Positions 1 to 6,002 of a stretch of DNA of 14,448 nucleotides are shown in pieces. The position numbers were made by a program, and so were the translations under genes. The stretch is from the NCBI GenBank assembly GCA_003242315.1, contig QGUY01000079.1, forward strand, positions 1 through 14,448, read 5' to 3'. Origin of the DNA: Bacteroidota bacterium. GTDB taxonomy: Bacteria > Bacteroidota > Bacteroidia > Cytophagales > Cyclobacteriaceae. Under the pieces are notes generated by a model that saw nothing but the letters and a program-made list of their open reading frames with translations, searched no databases and had not been told where the DNA came from. Position 1 is the first letter of the stretch, and each line of letters starts with the position of its first letter.

Positions 1-277
1 ATGATAAGCGTGGGGGCGAAAGACTTCGTCGCGCTATCGCTGAAACTCGTCTCACGGTAGGGTAGTTGCTTGCGCCGCTTCCGAGGTCGCGAATGTCTAT
101 TTCGCTATCATCACGCAGTAAACGTGCGCGCAACTGTTCTACTTCCGCATCCGGAACGTGACGTTCACGGAGGACTTCAGTAACAAATTGGAAAAGAAAC
201 GGAGCGTGTAGCGAGTGTTCGTCTATCGCGTTAAGCCAATAAGAAAGGTAGGCTCGATAACGGTGCAGCCCTGGCAC
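1..277 (-). CDS. Class I SAM-dependent methyltransferase-like protein, N-terminal part (runs off left edge)
   Basis: An open minus-strand frame of 92 codons runs from a GTG at 277-275 to the window edge without a stop. The translation has an aromatic N-terminal stretch (RAYLSYWLNAIDEHSLHAPF, about residues 8-27), then a charged helix, then DIRDLGSGAS near residues 61-70 followed by RRVSAIARRSLSPP. From memory this matches the start of a Bacteroidota methyltransferase family of about 230-260 residues, in which a D-G-x-G-type SAM-binding loop follows a 'HSPF' N-terminus. The rest of the Rossmann fold lies outside the window, so neither activity nor substrate can be judged. The GTG directly follows the apaG stop codon in the same frame, so co-translation with apaG is likely. 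No ATG is available near this position. The assignment is a family-level guess; that the frame is coding is more certain. Confidence 0.6.
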   Translation of the reverse strand, partial: MPGLHRYRAYLSYWLNAIDEHSLHAPFLFQFVTEVLRERHVPDAEVEQLRARLLRDDSEIDIRDLGSGASNYPTVRRVSAIARRSLSPPRLS

Positions 278-664
278 TTAGTTGAGTCGCAAAGGAGCTA
301 TCATCGTGAATTCCGGAATGTTTACTTTTAGTTTCATTCCATCCACGATGCGTTCCATGAGGTATGTACCAACCATCTTGCCAATGCCGGACTTCAGATT
401 GCATCCGGATACATATTGATGGCTCTGGCCAGGTTCCAGAACGGGCTGCTGGCCGACAACGCCATCGCCTTCCACTTCGCGTCTGGAAAACCCGGCGTCT
501 GAGATCAGCCAGTGCCTGCGTAGCAACTGGATTGTGTAATCGCTTTGATTTTCGATGGTAATCCGATACGTGAACACGTAATGATACTGACTCGGACTGG
601 AATACGATGGCTGGTATTCCGTCTCCACACTTACCTTAATCCCCTGAGTTATTTCCGTTACCAT
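278..664 (-). CDS. apaG: ApaG domain protein (Co2+/Mg2+ efflux protein ApaG)
   Basis: This is a 128-residue protein, the usual ApaG length (about 125). It covers the whole single fibronectin-III-like domain: RRHWLISDAG at 49-58, EGDGVVGQQPVLEPG at 65-79, and YVSGCNLKSGIGKMVGTY at 84-101. These align with the E. coli ApaG landmarks (the 'WLI', 'GVVGEQP', 'TSG' and 'M-G-Y' positions). ApaG proteins are small cytoplasmic proteins; E. coli ApaG is linked genetically to Co2+ resistance and Mg2+ efflux, but the biochemical role is unsettled. The frame stays open upstream to 934, but that extension overlaps ung antisense and has no ApaG similarity, so the ATG at 664-662 is chosen. It is divergent from ung with a 160-bp gap and directly precedes the methyltransferase-like gene. 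Confidence 0.93.
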   Translation of the reverse strand: MVTEITQGIKVSVETEYQPSYSSPSQYHYVFTYRITIENQSDYTIQLLRRHWLISDAGFSRREVEGDGVVGQQPVLEPGQSHQYVSGCNLKSGIGKMVGTYLMERIVDGMKLKVNIPEFTMIAPLRLN

Positions 665-669
665 ACGAC

Positions 670-677
670 CAAAAATA
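670..677 (-). promoter_or_regulatory. Possible -7 element (TATTTTTG) for apaG
   Basis: Read on the minus strand, 677-670 is TATTTTTG, matching the Bacteroidota sigma-70-type -7 consensus TAnnTTTG. It lies in an AT-rich tract 5 bases before the apaG ATG, so the transcript would be nearly leaderless. There is no good TTG at the -33 distance, which makes this a weak call. Confidence 0.25.
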
Positions 678-824
678 TCAATTTTTTTGAATTTGGACAC
701 CGGGGAGGCGGTTGGGTTGCCATTCCCGCGGAAATCCCTTTTTTTGTCCGGCCGAAGGGCAATTCCGGTCCACAAATACCCCCGGAAACCCTTAAATCGC
801 GTCAATTTCGTCTTCTCCAAACCT

Positions 825-1487
825 ATGAATGTAAGAATTGCGCCGGGCTGGAAACAGCGACTGAACGACGAGTTCAACAAGGAGTACTTCCGGGCCCTGA
901 CGGAGTTTGTACGCAAGGAATACGCAACGTGCACGGTCTACCCCCCTGGTCGGGAGATTTTCAGCGCCTTCGATCATTGCGATTTTGACCAGGTAAGGGT
1001 GGTAATTATCGGCCAGGATCCCTATCACGGTCCGGGTCAGGCCAATGGCTTGTGCTTCTCAGTCCGTGATGGTATACCCATACCCCGATCACTCGCTAAC
1101 ATCTTTACAGAGATTAACCGCGACTTGGGCAAACCGATTCCCAAGTCGGGCGACCTCACAAGATGGGCACGCCAGGGTGTACTGCTTCTCAACGCTACCC
1201 TCACCGTACGCGCATCAAGCCCGGGTTCCCATCAAAACAGGGGTTGGGAAGAATTCACGGACCAGGTGATTCGCGTCATCTCAGAGGAAAAGGAAAACAT
1301 TGTATTCCTCCTTTGGGGTGCCTACGCTCAACGCAAGGGCAACCTCATTGACAGAAACAAACACTGCGTCTTAACCGCACCTCACCCTTCACCTTTTTCC
1401 GCCGACCGCGGCTTCTTCGGCTGCCGCCACTTCAGTAAGACAAATGAGTACTTGAGGAGAAAGGGCTTGCCGGAGATTGATTGGTAA
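825..1487 (+). CDS. ung: Uracil-DNA glycosylase, family 1
   Basis: This is a 220-residue enzyme that removes uracil from DNA as the first step of base-excision repair; the length fits family 1 UDG. Visible motifs: the water-activating loop GQDPYHGPGQANG at 63-75 with catalytic Asp65, the uracil-stacking Phe78, Asn123 in LLNATLTVR (uracil recognition), and the leucine-intercalation loop HPSPFSADRGFFGCRHFSKTN at 187-207 with His187. The frame is open upstream to an ATG at 687, but the extra 46 residues are low-complexity and unlike UDG N-termini. The ATG at 825, giving MNVRIAPGWKQRL, is the family-typical start. It is transcribed alone, divergent from apaG and convergent with lepB. All active-site residues are present, so it should be functional. 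Confidence 0.97.
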   Translation: MNVRIAPGWKQRLNDEFNKEYFRALTEFVRKEYATCTVYPPGREIFSAFDHCDFDQVRVVIIGQDPYHGPGQANGLCFSVRDGIPIPRSLANIFTEINRDLGKPIPKSGDLTRWARQGVLLLNATLTVRASSPGSHQNRGWEEFTDQVIRVISEEKENIVFLLWGAYAQRKGNLIDRNKHCVLTAPHPSPFSADRGFFGCRHFSKTNEYLRRKGLPEIDW

Positions 1488-1492
1488 TGACT

Positions 1493-1513
1493 TGTGTTGA
1501 TGTGTTGATGTTG
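1493..1513 (+). repeat. Octamer tandem repeat, unit TGTGTTGA (2.5 copies), after ung
   Basis: Two perfect TGTGTTGA copies at 1493-1500 and 1501-1508 are followed by a partial copy to 1513, starting 6 bases after the ung stop codon. In another phase the unit is TGATGTGT, the same octamer seen at 1603-1630 (opposite strand) and 5894-5933. Confidence 0.85.
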
Positions 1514-1523
1514 GATTGACCCG

Positions 1524-1551
1524 ACGTCCTGGCGTGCTGGAACGCAGACGT
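1524..1551. terminator. Hairpin in the ung/lepB gap, possibly an ung terminator
   Basis: ACGTC (1524-1528) pairs with GACGT (1547-1551), and inside it GCGT (1532-1535) pairs with ACGC (1542-1545) around a 6-base loop. On the plus strand it is followed by TTTA only, not a proper U-tract, so this is a weak intrinsic terminator candidate 36 bases after the ung stop. Confidence 0.25.
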
Positions 1552-1602
1552 TTACTTGCACAATTTCGGATGTGTTCTGCTACCTTGGTACCGGAGGAGC
1601 CG

Positions 1603-1630
1603 ACATCAACACATCAACACATCAGCACAT
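1603..1630 (-). repeat. Octamer tandem repeat (TGATGTGT on the minus strand, about 3.5 copies) after lepB
   Basis: The plus strand reads ACATCAAC, ACATCAAC, ACATCAGC, ACAT. On the minus strand the array begins at the lepB TAA (1632-1630), which itself fits the repeat phase as TAATGTGC. As at ung, the unit therefore reads TGATGTGT in the sense direction of the gene that ends there. Confidence 0.85.
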
Positions 1631-2787
1631 TATTCGATGATCCTAAAAAACCTGCTCCACCTTATCTTATTAAAGAAGCTCGCGTTCCTGTCGATGGAGA
1701 GCCAGATGAAGAAGGCTTTTCCAACGATGTGATCTTCGGGAACGAAGCCCCAGTAGCGGGAGTCGAGGGAATTGTGGCGGTTGTCGCCCATCATGAAATA
1801 GTAGTTTTGCTTGAAGGTGTACTCGGTTACTTCGCGACCGTCGATGATCAATCTGTTACCTTCGATGCGTGCATCTTCGTTGTGGTCGTAGTCGCGAATA
1901 GTGGTACCGTAAAGAGCGAGCGTGGAATCGTTGATTGAAATGGTCATGCCCTTGGCGGGAATTACGAGCGGCCCGTAAAAGTCGCCATTCCACGGAAATC
2001 GTTCAGGATTCGGGAAGATGTTGGACTCCGGGACGCCCGGCTTGCGAGGCTCCAGTTTCCCATAGGGGTTTAGGACGGCAACCTCGACGGACTGAATAAA
2101 CGGCAGCGATTCCAGTTCATCCGCCACCTGGGGACGCAGCTGCATCTGGTAGATGATCTGATCGCCATCCCGTTCTTTGACGGAAGCCTCATTGATTTCA
2201 TATTTCTCAAGAACTCTCTCGTTGATGAGGCTGTTTGCAGCAACCCGGTAACTGAACTGCATAAGGGGAGGGTTTTCACCAGGTTCACCGTTGATGTATA
2301 CCTGGCGATCAATGATCTGTAATGTATCACCAGGAATAGCAACGCAGCGCTTGATGTAGTTCGTCTTGAGATCAACGGGGTAATCAATGTAGTCGTTGAG
2401 TTCAAGCGGCGGCACGTTGAACACGACGACATCATTTCGTTTCACATGAGAGATACCGGGAAGACGGTATTGGGGCAGTTTGATCCATTCGACGTACGAA
2501 GGGATGTCAGTAAACCAAATCTTTTGATGGGTGAGCGGGACCTGCAGAGGCGTCGTCGTTGTTCGTGTACCGTAGTGAAACTTGCTTACAAAGAGGAAGT
2601 CGCCAACCAGCAATGAATTTTCCATTGAAGGTGTCGGGATGGTGTACGCTTCCATTATCAGCCAACGGATCAGCGTAGCGGCCACGACAGCAAAAATGAT
2701 CGCGTCAGCCCATTCCCTCGCTTTTGACTTCGGTTTTCTTTCTTCCTTACTGCTGTCCTCTTTCTTTTTCCAGAACTTCCAGTTCAT
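1630..2787 (-). CDS. lepB: Signal peptidase I
   Basis: This is a 385-residue inner-membrane serine protease that cleaves signal peptides from exported preproteins. A Lys/Glu-rich cytoplasmic N-terminus (1-24) leads into one membrane segment at about 27-47. Then come TIPTPSMENSLLVGD with nucleophile Ser54, NYIKRCVAIPGD with general base Lys146, and MGDNRHNSLDSRYWG at 333-347. The Ser-Lys and Lys-GDN spacings are longer than in E. coli LepB, which is common for Bacteroidota homologues with an expanded periplasmic domain. All catalytic residues are present. Its ATG overlaps the dapB stop by 4 bases (ATGA), so it is probably translationally coupled. It is the last gene of the parA-to-lepB operon. 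Confidence 0.95.
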   Translation of the reverse strand: MNWKFWKKKEDSSKEERKPKSKAREWADAIIFAVVAATLIRWLIMEAYTIPTPSMENSLLVGDFLFVSKFHYGTRTTTTPLQVPLTHQKIWFTDIPSYVEWIKLPQYRLPGISHVKRNDVVVFNVPPLELNDYIDYPVDLKTNYIKRCVAIPGDTLQIIDRQVYINGEPGENPPLMQFSYRVAANSLINERVLEKYEINEASVKERDGDQIIYQMQLRPQVADELESLPFIQSVEVAVLNPYGKLEPRKPGVPESNIFPNPERFPWNGDFYGPLVIPAKGMTISINDSTLALYGTTIRDYDHNEDARIEGNRLIIDGREVTEYTFKQNYYFMMGDNRHNSLDSRYWGFVPEDHIVGKAFFIWLSIDRNASFFNKIRWSRFFRIIE

Positions 2788-3491
2788 AGTATTTTCAAGA
2801 ATTCGTCCATGGTAAGACAGCCCTTTTTATCCAGTATCCATTCTGCGACCATAACGGCGCCAAGAGCAAACCCTTCGCGTGAATGGGCTGTATGTTTGAT
2901 CTCAATGTCGTCAATTCGGGATGCGTATTTCACCACGTGTGTTCCGGGAATCTGATCGATACGGAACGCGGTGATTGCAATGTCATCTGCGTTTCCATTT
3001 CCCAGCGTCCACTTTTTCTTGCGATCCACGTTGCGCAATATTCCTTCAGCAAGTGTTATCGCAGTACCGCTCGGCGCGTCCTTCTTTTCGGAATGATGAA
3101 TTTCGTCCAGGCTGATCTCATACTCGGGAAACGCGTTCATTATCCGTGCGAGATATTCATTGACCTTGAAGAAGATGTTAACTCCGAGGCTAAAGTTTGA
3201 CGCGTAAAAGAAAGTACCGTTCTTTTCGGACACGAGTTTCTCGATTTCTGCCTTCCTCGAAAGCCAGCCCGTCGTGCCGCAAACGACGGGTATACCACGC
3301 TCTATGCAGCGTCTCACGTTGTTGAAAGCGGCGTCAGGATGGGAGAACTCAATGGCCACATCGGCTGTGGCCCGGTCAAGTTCGTCGTTGTTGTCGATGT
3401 CTATGCGTCCGGCAATTGAATGGCCGCGACGCAACGCCATCTGTTCGACGATCTTGCCCATCTTTCCATATCCAACAAGGAGTAGGTTCAT
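2784..3491 (-). CDS. dapB: 4-hydroxy-tetrahydrodipicolinate reductase
   Basis: This is a 235-residue enzyme that reduces 4-hydroxy-tetrahydrodipicolinate with NAD(P)H in the diaminopimelate/lysine pathway, which supplies peptidoglycan and protein synthesis. The dinucleotide-binding GYGKMG is at 7-12, CGTTGW at 71-76, and the catalytic signature EIHHSEKKDAPSGTA at 130-144, with the His132/His133 pair, Lys137 and the SGT substrate loop. It is shorter than the 273-residue E. coli enzyme but typical of Bacteroidota. It begins 49 bases after the DUF5683 gene with no clear promoter in the gap, and overlaps lepB by ATGA, so it is read as part of the same operon. Confidence 0.97.
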   Translation of the reverse strand: MNLLLVGYGKMGKIVEQMALRRGHSIAGRIDIDNNDELDRATADVAIEFSHPDAAFNNVRRCIERGIPVVCGTTGWLSRKAEIEKLVSEKNGTFFYASNFSLGVNIFFKVNEYLARIMNAFPEYEISLDEIHHSEKKDAPSGTAITLAEGILRNVDRKKKWTLGNGNADDIAITAFRIDQIPGTHVVKYASRIDDIEIKHTAHSREGFALGAVMVAEWILDKKGCLTMDEFLKIL

Positions 3492-3540
3492 CGGTAACGT
3501 CTGGATTGGGGGTGGTAATAAGGGAAACTTTTCTCTAAGG

Positions 3541-4116
3541 TCAAAATCGCAATGTCACCGAAAAGCCCGCCTGCCTGCCCACCAGCAAATCGCTGCGGAT
3601 CATCGGCTGCATTCGTACTTGCAAATTGGGATTGACGTCGAATTCCTTCAAATGCGCATCCACGTGAGCGTCGACGATCTGCAGGACGTACACGGCCGCC
3701 ATGAGGATCACCATGAGGTCGCGCTGGTGGCGGGCCTGATCGATTGCCGGTCGGAGTTGTGATTCCGTATACCCCTCCAGGCTTTCGGTTGTGTTGTTTT
3801 CAAGAATGTAGAACAGTTGCCGCTTATAGTCTTTATAAAGATCCTGATAGAAGCGCAAGCCATAGCCGACAACCCCGAAACCGCCATAAACAAGCGGCAA
3901 CTTCCAGTACTTTTTGTTGTATATCTGTCCGGCCCCCGGCAGCACTGCGGCGAGAAAAGACGCGCGATCCGGATTGAACCGCTGTGCGTACGATTGGATG
4001 AGAATCGTGTCCGATAGGTCGACGGTGGGGTCCGGTTCCACGACGCGTATGGAGTCTTCCTGCGCCCACAGGGGCGTGGTCAGGATCAGCGTCGCGAACA
4101 GAATCCGGAATTTCAT
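3541..4116 (-). CDS. DUF5683 domain-containing membrane/envelope protein
   Basis: This 191-residue protein has an N-terminal signal peptide (about 1-18, ending LWA before QED), then the signature SFLAAVLPGAGQIYNKKYWK at 53-72 leading into a hydrophobic segment (to about 88). A second hydrophobic stretch (132-149) runs into QIVDAHVDAHLKEFDV at 146-161. The C-terminus alternates hydrophobic and polar residues and ends in Phe, like an outer-membrane strand end. These features match DUF5683 as I know it from Bacteroidota, where its function is unknown. Its ATG overlaps the parB stop by 4 bases. Sharing an operon with parAB, dapB and lepB suggests an envelope role co-expressed with growth and division, but this is inference. 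Confidence 0.85.
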   Translation of the reverse strand: MKFRILFATLILTTPLWAQEDSIRVVEPDPTVDLSDTILIQSYAQRFNPDRASFLAAVLPGAGQIYNKKYWKLPLVYGGFGVVGYGLRFYQDLYKDYKRQLFYILENNTTESLEGYTESQLRPAIDQARHQRDLMVILMAAVYVLQIVDAHVDAHLKEFDVNPNLQVRMQPMIRSDLLVGRQAGFSVTLRF

Positions 4117-5024
4117 CCGATCTTAAGAATATCCAATATGCGGTTTAGGTCTTCCACCGACAGGAACGGTATGCGAATATCGCCCTTCTTTCCGTCGCTT
4201 CTGATTACAACTCGAGTGCCAAAGTGTGACGAAAGTTGGGCCTGAAGGCGGCTGATCTCACGCGCTGTTGCTGCTTCCAGGGGTTTCTCCGCGGTTTTCT
4301 TCGCATTGCGTCCCCCTGCCAGTTGTCGGACGAGTTCTTCCACCTTCCGCACAGAAAGGTCTTCCTTGAGGATGCGGTTGAAGATGTAGAGCTGGTTTTC
4401 CGGGGTATCGACATTGATGATCGCCCGCGCGTGACCCATCGAAATCCGGTTGTCGCGTACAGCAATCTGGATGTCAGGTGGAAGTTTGAGCAGGCGAAGA
4501 TAGTTCGTGACTGTCGCGCGGTTCTTGCCCACACGTTCGCCAAGTTCTTCCTGCTTGAGGTTACATTCGGTGACGAGCCGCTGATAACTGAGGGCAATTT
4601 CAATCGCGTTTAGGTTTTCGCGCTGAATGTTTTCGATGAGGGCCATCTCAAGCATCTGCTGGTCGTCGGCCGACCGTACATAGGCAGGAATGGTTTTTAG
4701 TCCCGCTAACTTCGACGCCTGGAATCTCCGCTCTCCGGCAATGAGCTGGTACTTATCCGGAGCGAGGCGTCTCACCGTTATGGGCTGAATGACACCGTGA
4801 ACTTTTATTGATGCTGCCAGTTCTTCGAGCGCCTGCTCGTCGAAATGAGATCGTGGCTGAAAAGGATTCGCCTCGATCTGGTCTATGGGAATCTCAGGAA
4901 GTGTATGGCTGGTGTGCGCCGGTCGTGGCGGCGCTGTAATGTCTACTTCCAGCCGTTCCGTATGGCCGCCGCTGTCGCTCAGCAATGCATTCAGCCCGCG
5001 ACCCAAAGCCTTCTTCTTGCTCAT
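4113..5024 (-). CDS. parB: Chromosome-partitioning protein ParB (Spo0J/Noc-like CTPase clamp)
   Basis: This 303-residue protein binds centromere-like parS sites, loads as a CTP-dependent sliding clamp and is moved by ParA. A basic N-terminal ParA-contact peptide KKALGRGLNALL (4-15) is followed by the ParB/Srx domain with NPFQPR (53-58), GVIQPITVR (77-85), the CTP-binding GERRFQASK (97-105) and ENIQRENLNAIE (131-142). The KorB-like helix-turn-helix at about 156-182 contains the LGERVGKNRATVTNYLRLL recognition region. A variable linker (about 236-255) leads to a C-terminal dimerisation domain (about 258-303). The start overlaps the parA stop (ATGA). The length and all motifs are normal for a chromosomal ParB. 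Confidence 0.97.
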   Translation of the reverse strand: MSKKKALGRGLNALLSDSGGHTERLEVDITAPPRPAHTSHTLPEIPIDQIEANPFQPRSHFDEQALEELAASIKVHGVIQPITVRRLAPDKYQLIAGERRFQASKLAGLKTIPAYVRSADDQQMLEMALIENIQRENLNAIEIALSYQRLVTECNLKQEELGERVGKNRATVTNYLRLLKLPPDIQIAVRDNRISMGHARAIINVDTPENQLYIFNRILKEDLSVRKVEELVRQLAGGRNAKKTAEKPLEAATAREISRLQAQLSSHFGTRVVIRSDGKKGDIRIPFLSVEDLNRILDILKIG

Positions 5025-5794
5025 TTCGATTCATTCTTATTCAACACCTCATGCGCCAGGTTCAGGTAGCTGATCGCGCCCTTGCTCTCCGCGTCATGAA
5101 CGATAACCGGAAGCCCAAAGCTGGGAGCCTCGCTAAGCTTAACATTCCTTGGAATGATGGTGTTGAAAGTCATTTGTTTGAAGTGCGTTCTTACTTCCTC
5201 CACGACCTGATTGCTCAGGCTCGTGCGGGAGTCATACAAGGTAAGCAGTATCCCTTCTATTTCCAGCTTCGGATTGAGTCGGGTCTGGATGATCTTGATC
5301 GTGTTAAGCAGCTTACCCAGTCCTTCGAGCGCGAAGTACTCGCATTGCACCGGTATGATAACGGAGTCAGCGGCTGTCAGCGCGTTGATCGTAATCAACC
5401 CCAGGGAAGGGGAGCAGTCGATAATGATATAATCATATTCATCACGTACCTGGTTCAGGGCGTCCCGCATCTTTTCTTCGCGGTGCGCTACTGAAACCAT
5501 CTCGACCTCCGCACCTACCAGGTCGATATGGGAGGGGATAATGTCGAGGTATTTGATGTCGGCATTGGGCACCACGGCGTCTTTCGACTGAATACCGTCC
5601 ACCATGCACTCGTAGATGCTGGCCTCCACTTCTTTTGGGTTGATGCCCAGCCCGGACGAAGAGTTGGCTTGCGGATCGGCGTCCACCAGGAGCGTTTTCC
5701 GCTCCAGAACAGCCAGACTTGCAGCCAGATTAATAGCGGTAGTGGTCTTTCCCACACCCCCTTTTTGATTGGCGATCGCAATGATTTTTCCCAT
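5021..5794 (-). CDS. parA: Chromosome-partitioning ATPase ParA (Soj)
   Basis: This is a 257-residue deviant-Walker ATPase that binds the nucleoid as an ATP dimer and moves ParB-parS complexes. The Walker A loop KGGVGKTTT is at 11-19 with the signature Lys11, the A' box LLVDADPQAN at 35-44, the Walker B strand DYIIIDCSPSLG at 121-132, and LLTLYDSRT at 183-191. It lacks the N-terminal DNA-binding domain of plasmid type Ia ParA, so it is the chromosomal Soj type. It is the first gene of the parA-parB-DUF5683-dapB-lepB operon, with a promoter-like element about 30 bases upstream. A neighbouring parB and housekeeping genes argue against a plasmid origin. Confidence 0.97.
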   Translation of the reverse strand: MGKIIAIANQKGGVGKTTTAINLAASLAVLERKTLLVDADPQANSSSGLGINPKEVEASIYECMVDGIQSKDAVVPNADIKYLDIIPSHIDLVGAEVEMVSVAHREEKMRDALNQVRDEYDYIIIDCSPSLGLITINALTAADSVIIPVQCEYFALEGLGKLLNTIKIIQTRLNPKLEIEGILLTLYDSRTSLSNQVVEEVRTHFKQMTFNTIIPRNVKLSEAPSFGLPVIVHDAESKGAISYLNLAHEVLNKNESK

Positions 5795-5824
5795 CCCTGC
5801 AGGTTACGTCAGAAAATTCAGCCA

Positions 5825-5832
5825 CAAATATA
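5825..5832 (-). promoter_or_regulatory. Probable -7 element (TATATTTG) of the parA operon
   Basis: Minus-strand 5832-5825 is TATATTTG, a full match to the Bacteroidota -7 consensus TAnnTTTG. The element ends 30 bases before the parA ATG, giving a leader of roughly 25 bases. The -33 region, about 20-25 bases further up (minus-strand TGTTCC at 5858-5853), falls inside the CGTGGAAC direct repeats. Confidence 0.55.
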
Positions 5833-5849
5833 GCCGAAATACCCTCCGC

Positions 5850-5870
5850 CGTGGAACATTCGTGGAACGT
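5850..5870. promoter_or_regulatory. Two CGTGGAAC direct repeats, 11-base period, over the parA -33 region
   Basis: CGTGGAAC occurs at 5850-5857 and 5861-5868, one helical turn apart. Each copy contains GTGGAAC, which resembles half of a GTTCCACGTGGAAC-type parS palindrome, but the two halves are in direct rather than inverted order. Lying over the parA promoter, they could bind ParB or another repressor; this is inference. Confidence 0.4.
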
Positions 5871-5871
5871 G

Positions 5872-5880
5872 TTATCCACA
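5872..5880 (+). promoter_or_regulatory. DnaA-box consensus TTATCCACA
   Basis: TTATCCACA is a perfect match to the high-affinity DnaA-box form of TTATNCACA and lies 78 bases upstream of the parA start, next to the CGTGGAAC repeats. It is a single box with no nearby AT-rich unwinding element or box cluster, so an origin is not supported. DnaA control of parA, or a chance match, is possible. Confidence 0.4.
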
Positions 5881-5893
5881 AAGAGTCAACAAA

Positions 5894-5933
5894 TGATGTG
5901 TTGATGTGTTCTGGTGTTGAAGTGTTAATGTTG
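5894..5933 (+). repeat. Degenerate octamer array (TGATGTGT), five units
   Basis: Consecutive units are TGATGTGT, TGATGTGT, TCTGGTGT, TGAAGTGT and TAATGTTG. The 8-base period holds for 40 bases, with decay from left to right. It is the same octamer as at 1493-1513 and 1603-1630, here between the end of yidC and the start of parA. Confidence 0.8.
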
Positions 5934-5959
5934 GTTTAGTGCCAATAGTAGGAGGATTG

Positions 5960-5973
5960 TAATCGGTAATCGG
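5960..5973 (+). repeat. Heptamer tandem repeat TAATCGG (2 copies)
   Basis: TAATCGG is repeated exactly at 5960-5966 and 5967-5973, between the octamer array and the CCACTGC array. Two copies alone would be weak evidence, but it sits in a row of short-period repeats. Confidence 0.6.
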
Positions 5974-5981
5974 CAGGCGAG

Positions 5982-6002
5982 CCACTGCCCACTGCCCACT
6001 GG
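5982..6002 (+). repeat. Heptamer tandem repeat CCACTGC (3 copies) abutting the yidC stop
   Basis: CCACTGC at 5982-5988 and 5989-5995, then CCACTGG at 5996-6002, end on the base just before the yidC stop codon (6005-6003 on the minus strand). Confidence 0.75.

Larger units (their letters stand above)
1493..1621. repeat. 19-bp perfect inverted repeat flanking a 91-base spacer between ung and lepB
   Basis: TGTGTTGATGTGTTGATGT at 1493-1511 is perfectly complementary to 1603-1621. The arms consist of the octamer arrays in opposite orientation. Ung and lepB converge here, so a transcript crossing the gap from either side could fold into a long stem. The spacer holds no credible ORF. It could be a two-way terminator, a relic of a small mobile repeat, or two arrays that arose separately at the two gene ends. 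Confidence 0.7.

Noticed and set aside
687..824. 46-codon upstream extension of ung
   Set aside because: The residues are Pro/Arg-rich and unlike UDG N-termini; the family-typical start is the ATG at 825.
665..934. 90-codon upstream extension of apaG
   Set aside because: It would overlap the ung coding region antisense and extend far beyond the normal ApaG length.
1488..1629. Miniature transposable element (terminal inverted repeats around a short spacer)
   Set aside because: The inverted arms are simple octamer arrays also found singly elsewhere, there is no clear target-site duplication, and no second copy of the spacer exists in the window. It remains possible but unsupported.
5850..5870. 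A complete parS site
   Set aside because: The GTGGAAC half-sites are direct, not inverted; no GTTCCACGTGGAAC or TGTTTCACGTGAAACA palindrome was seen in the window.
5795..6002. Replication origin next to parA
   Set aside because: Only one consensus DnaA box, no box cluster, no strong AT-rich unwinding element, and no dnaA, dnaN or gidA neighbour in view.
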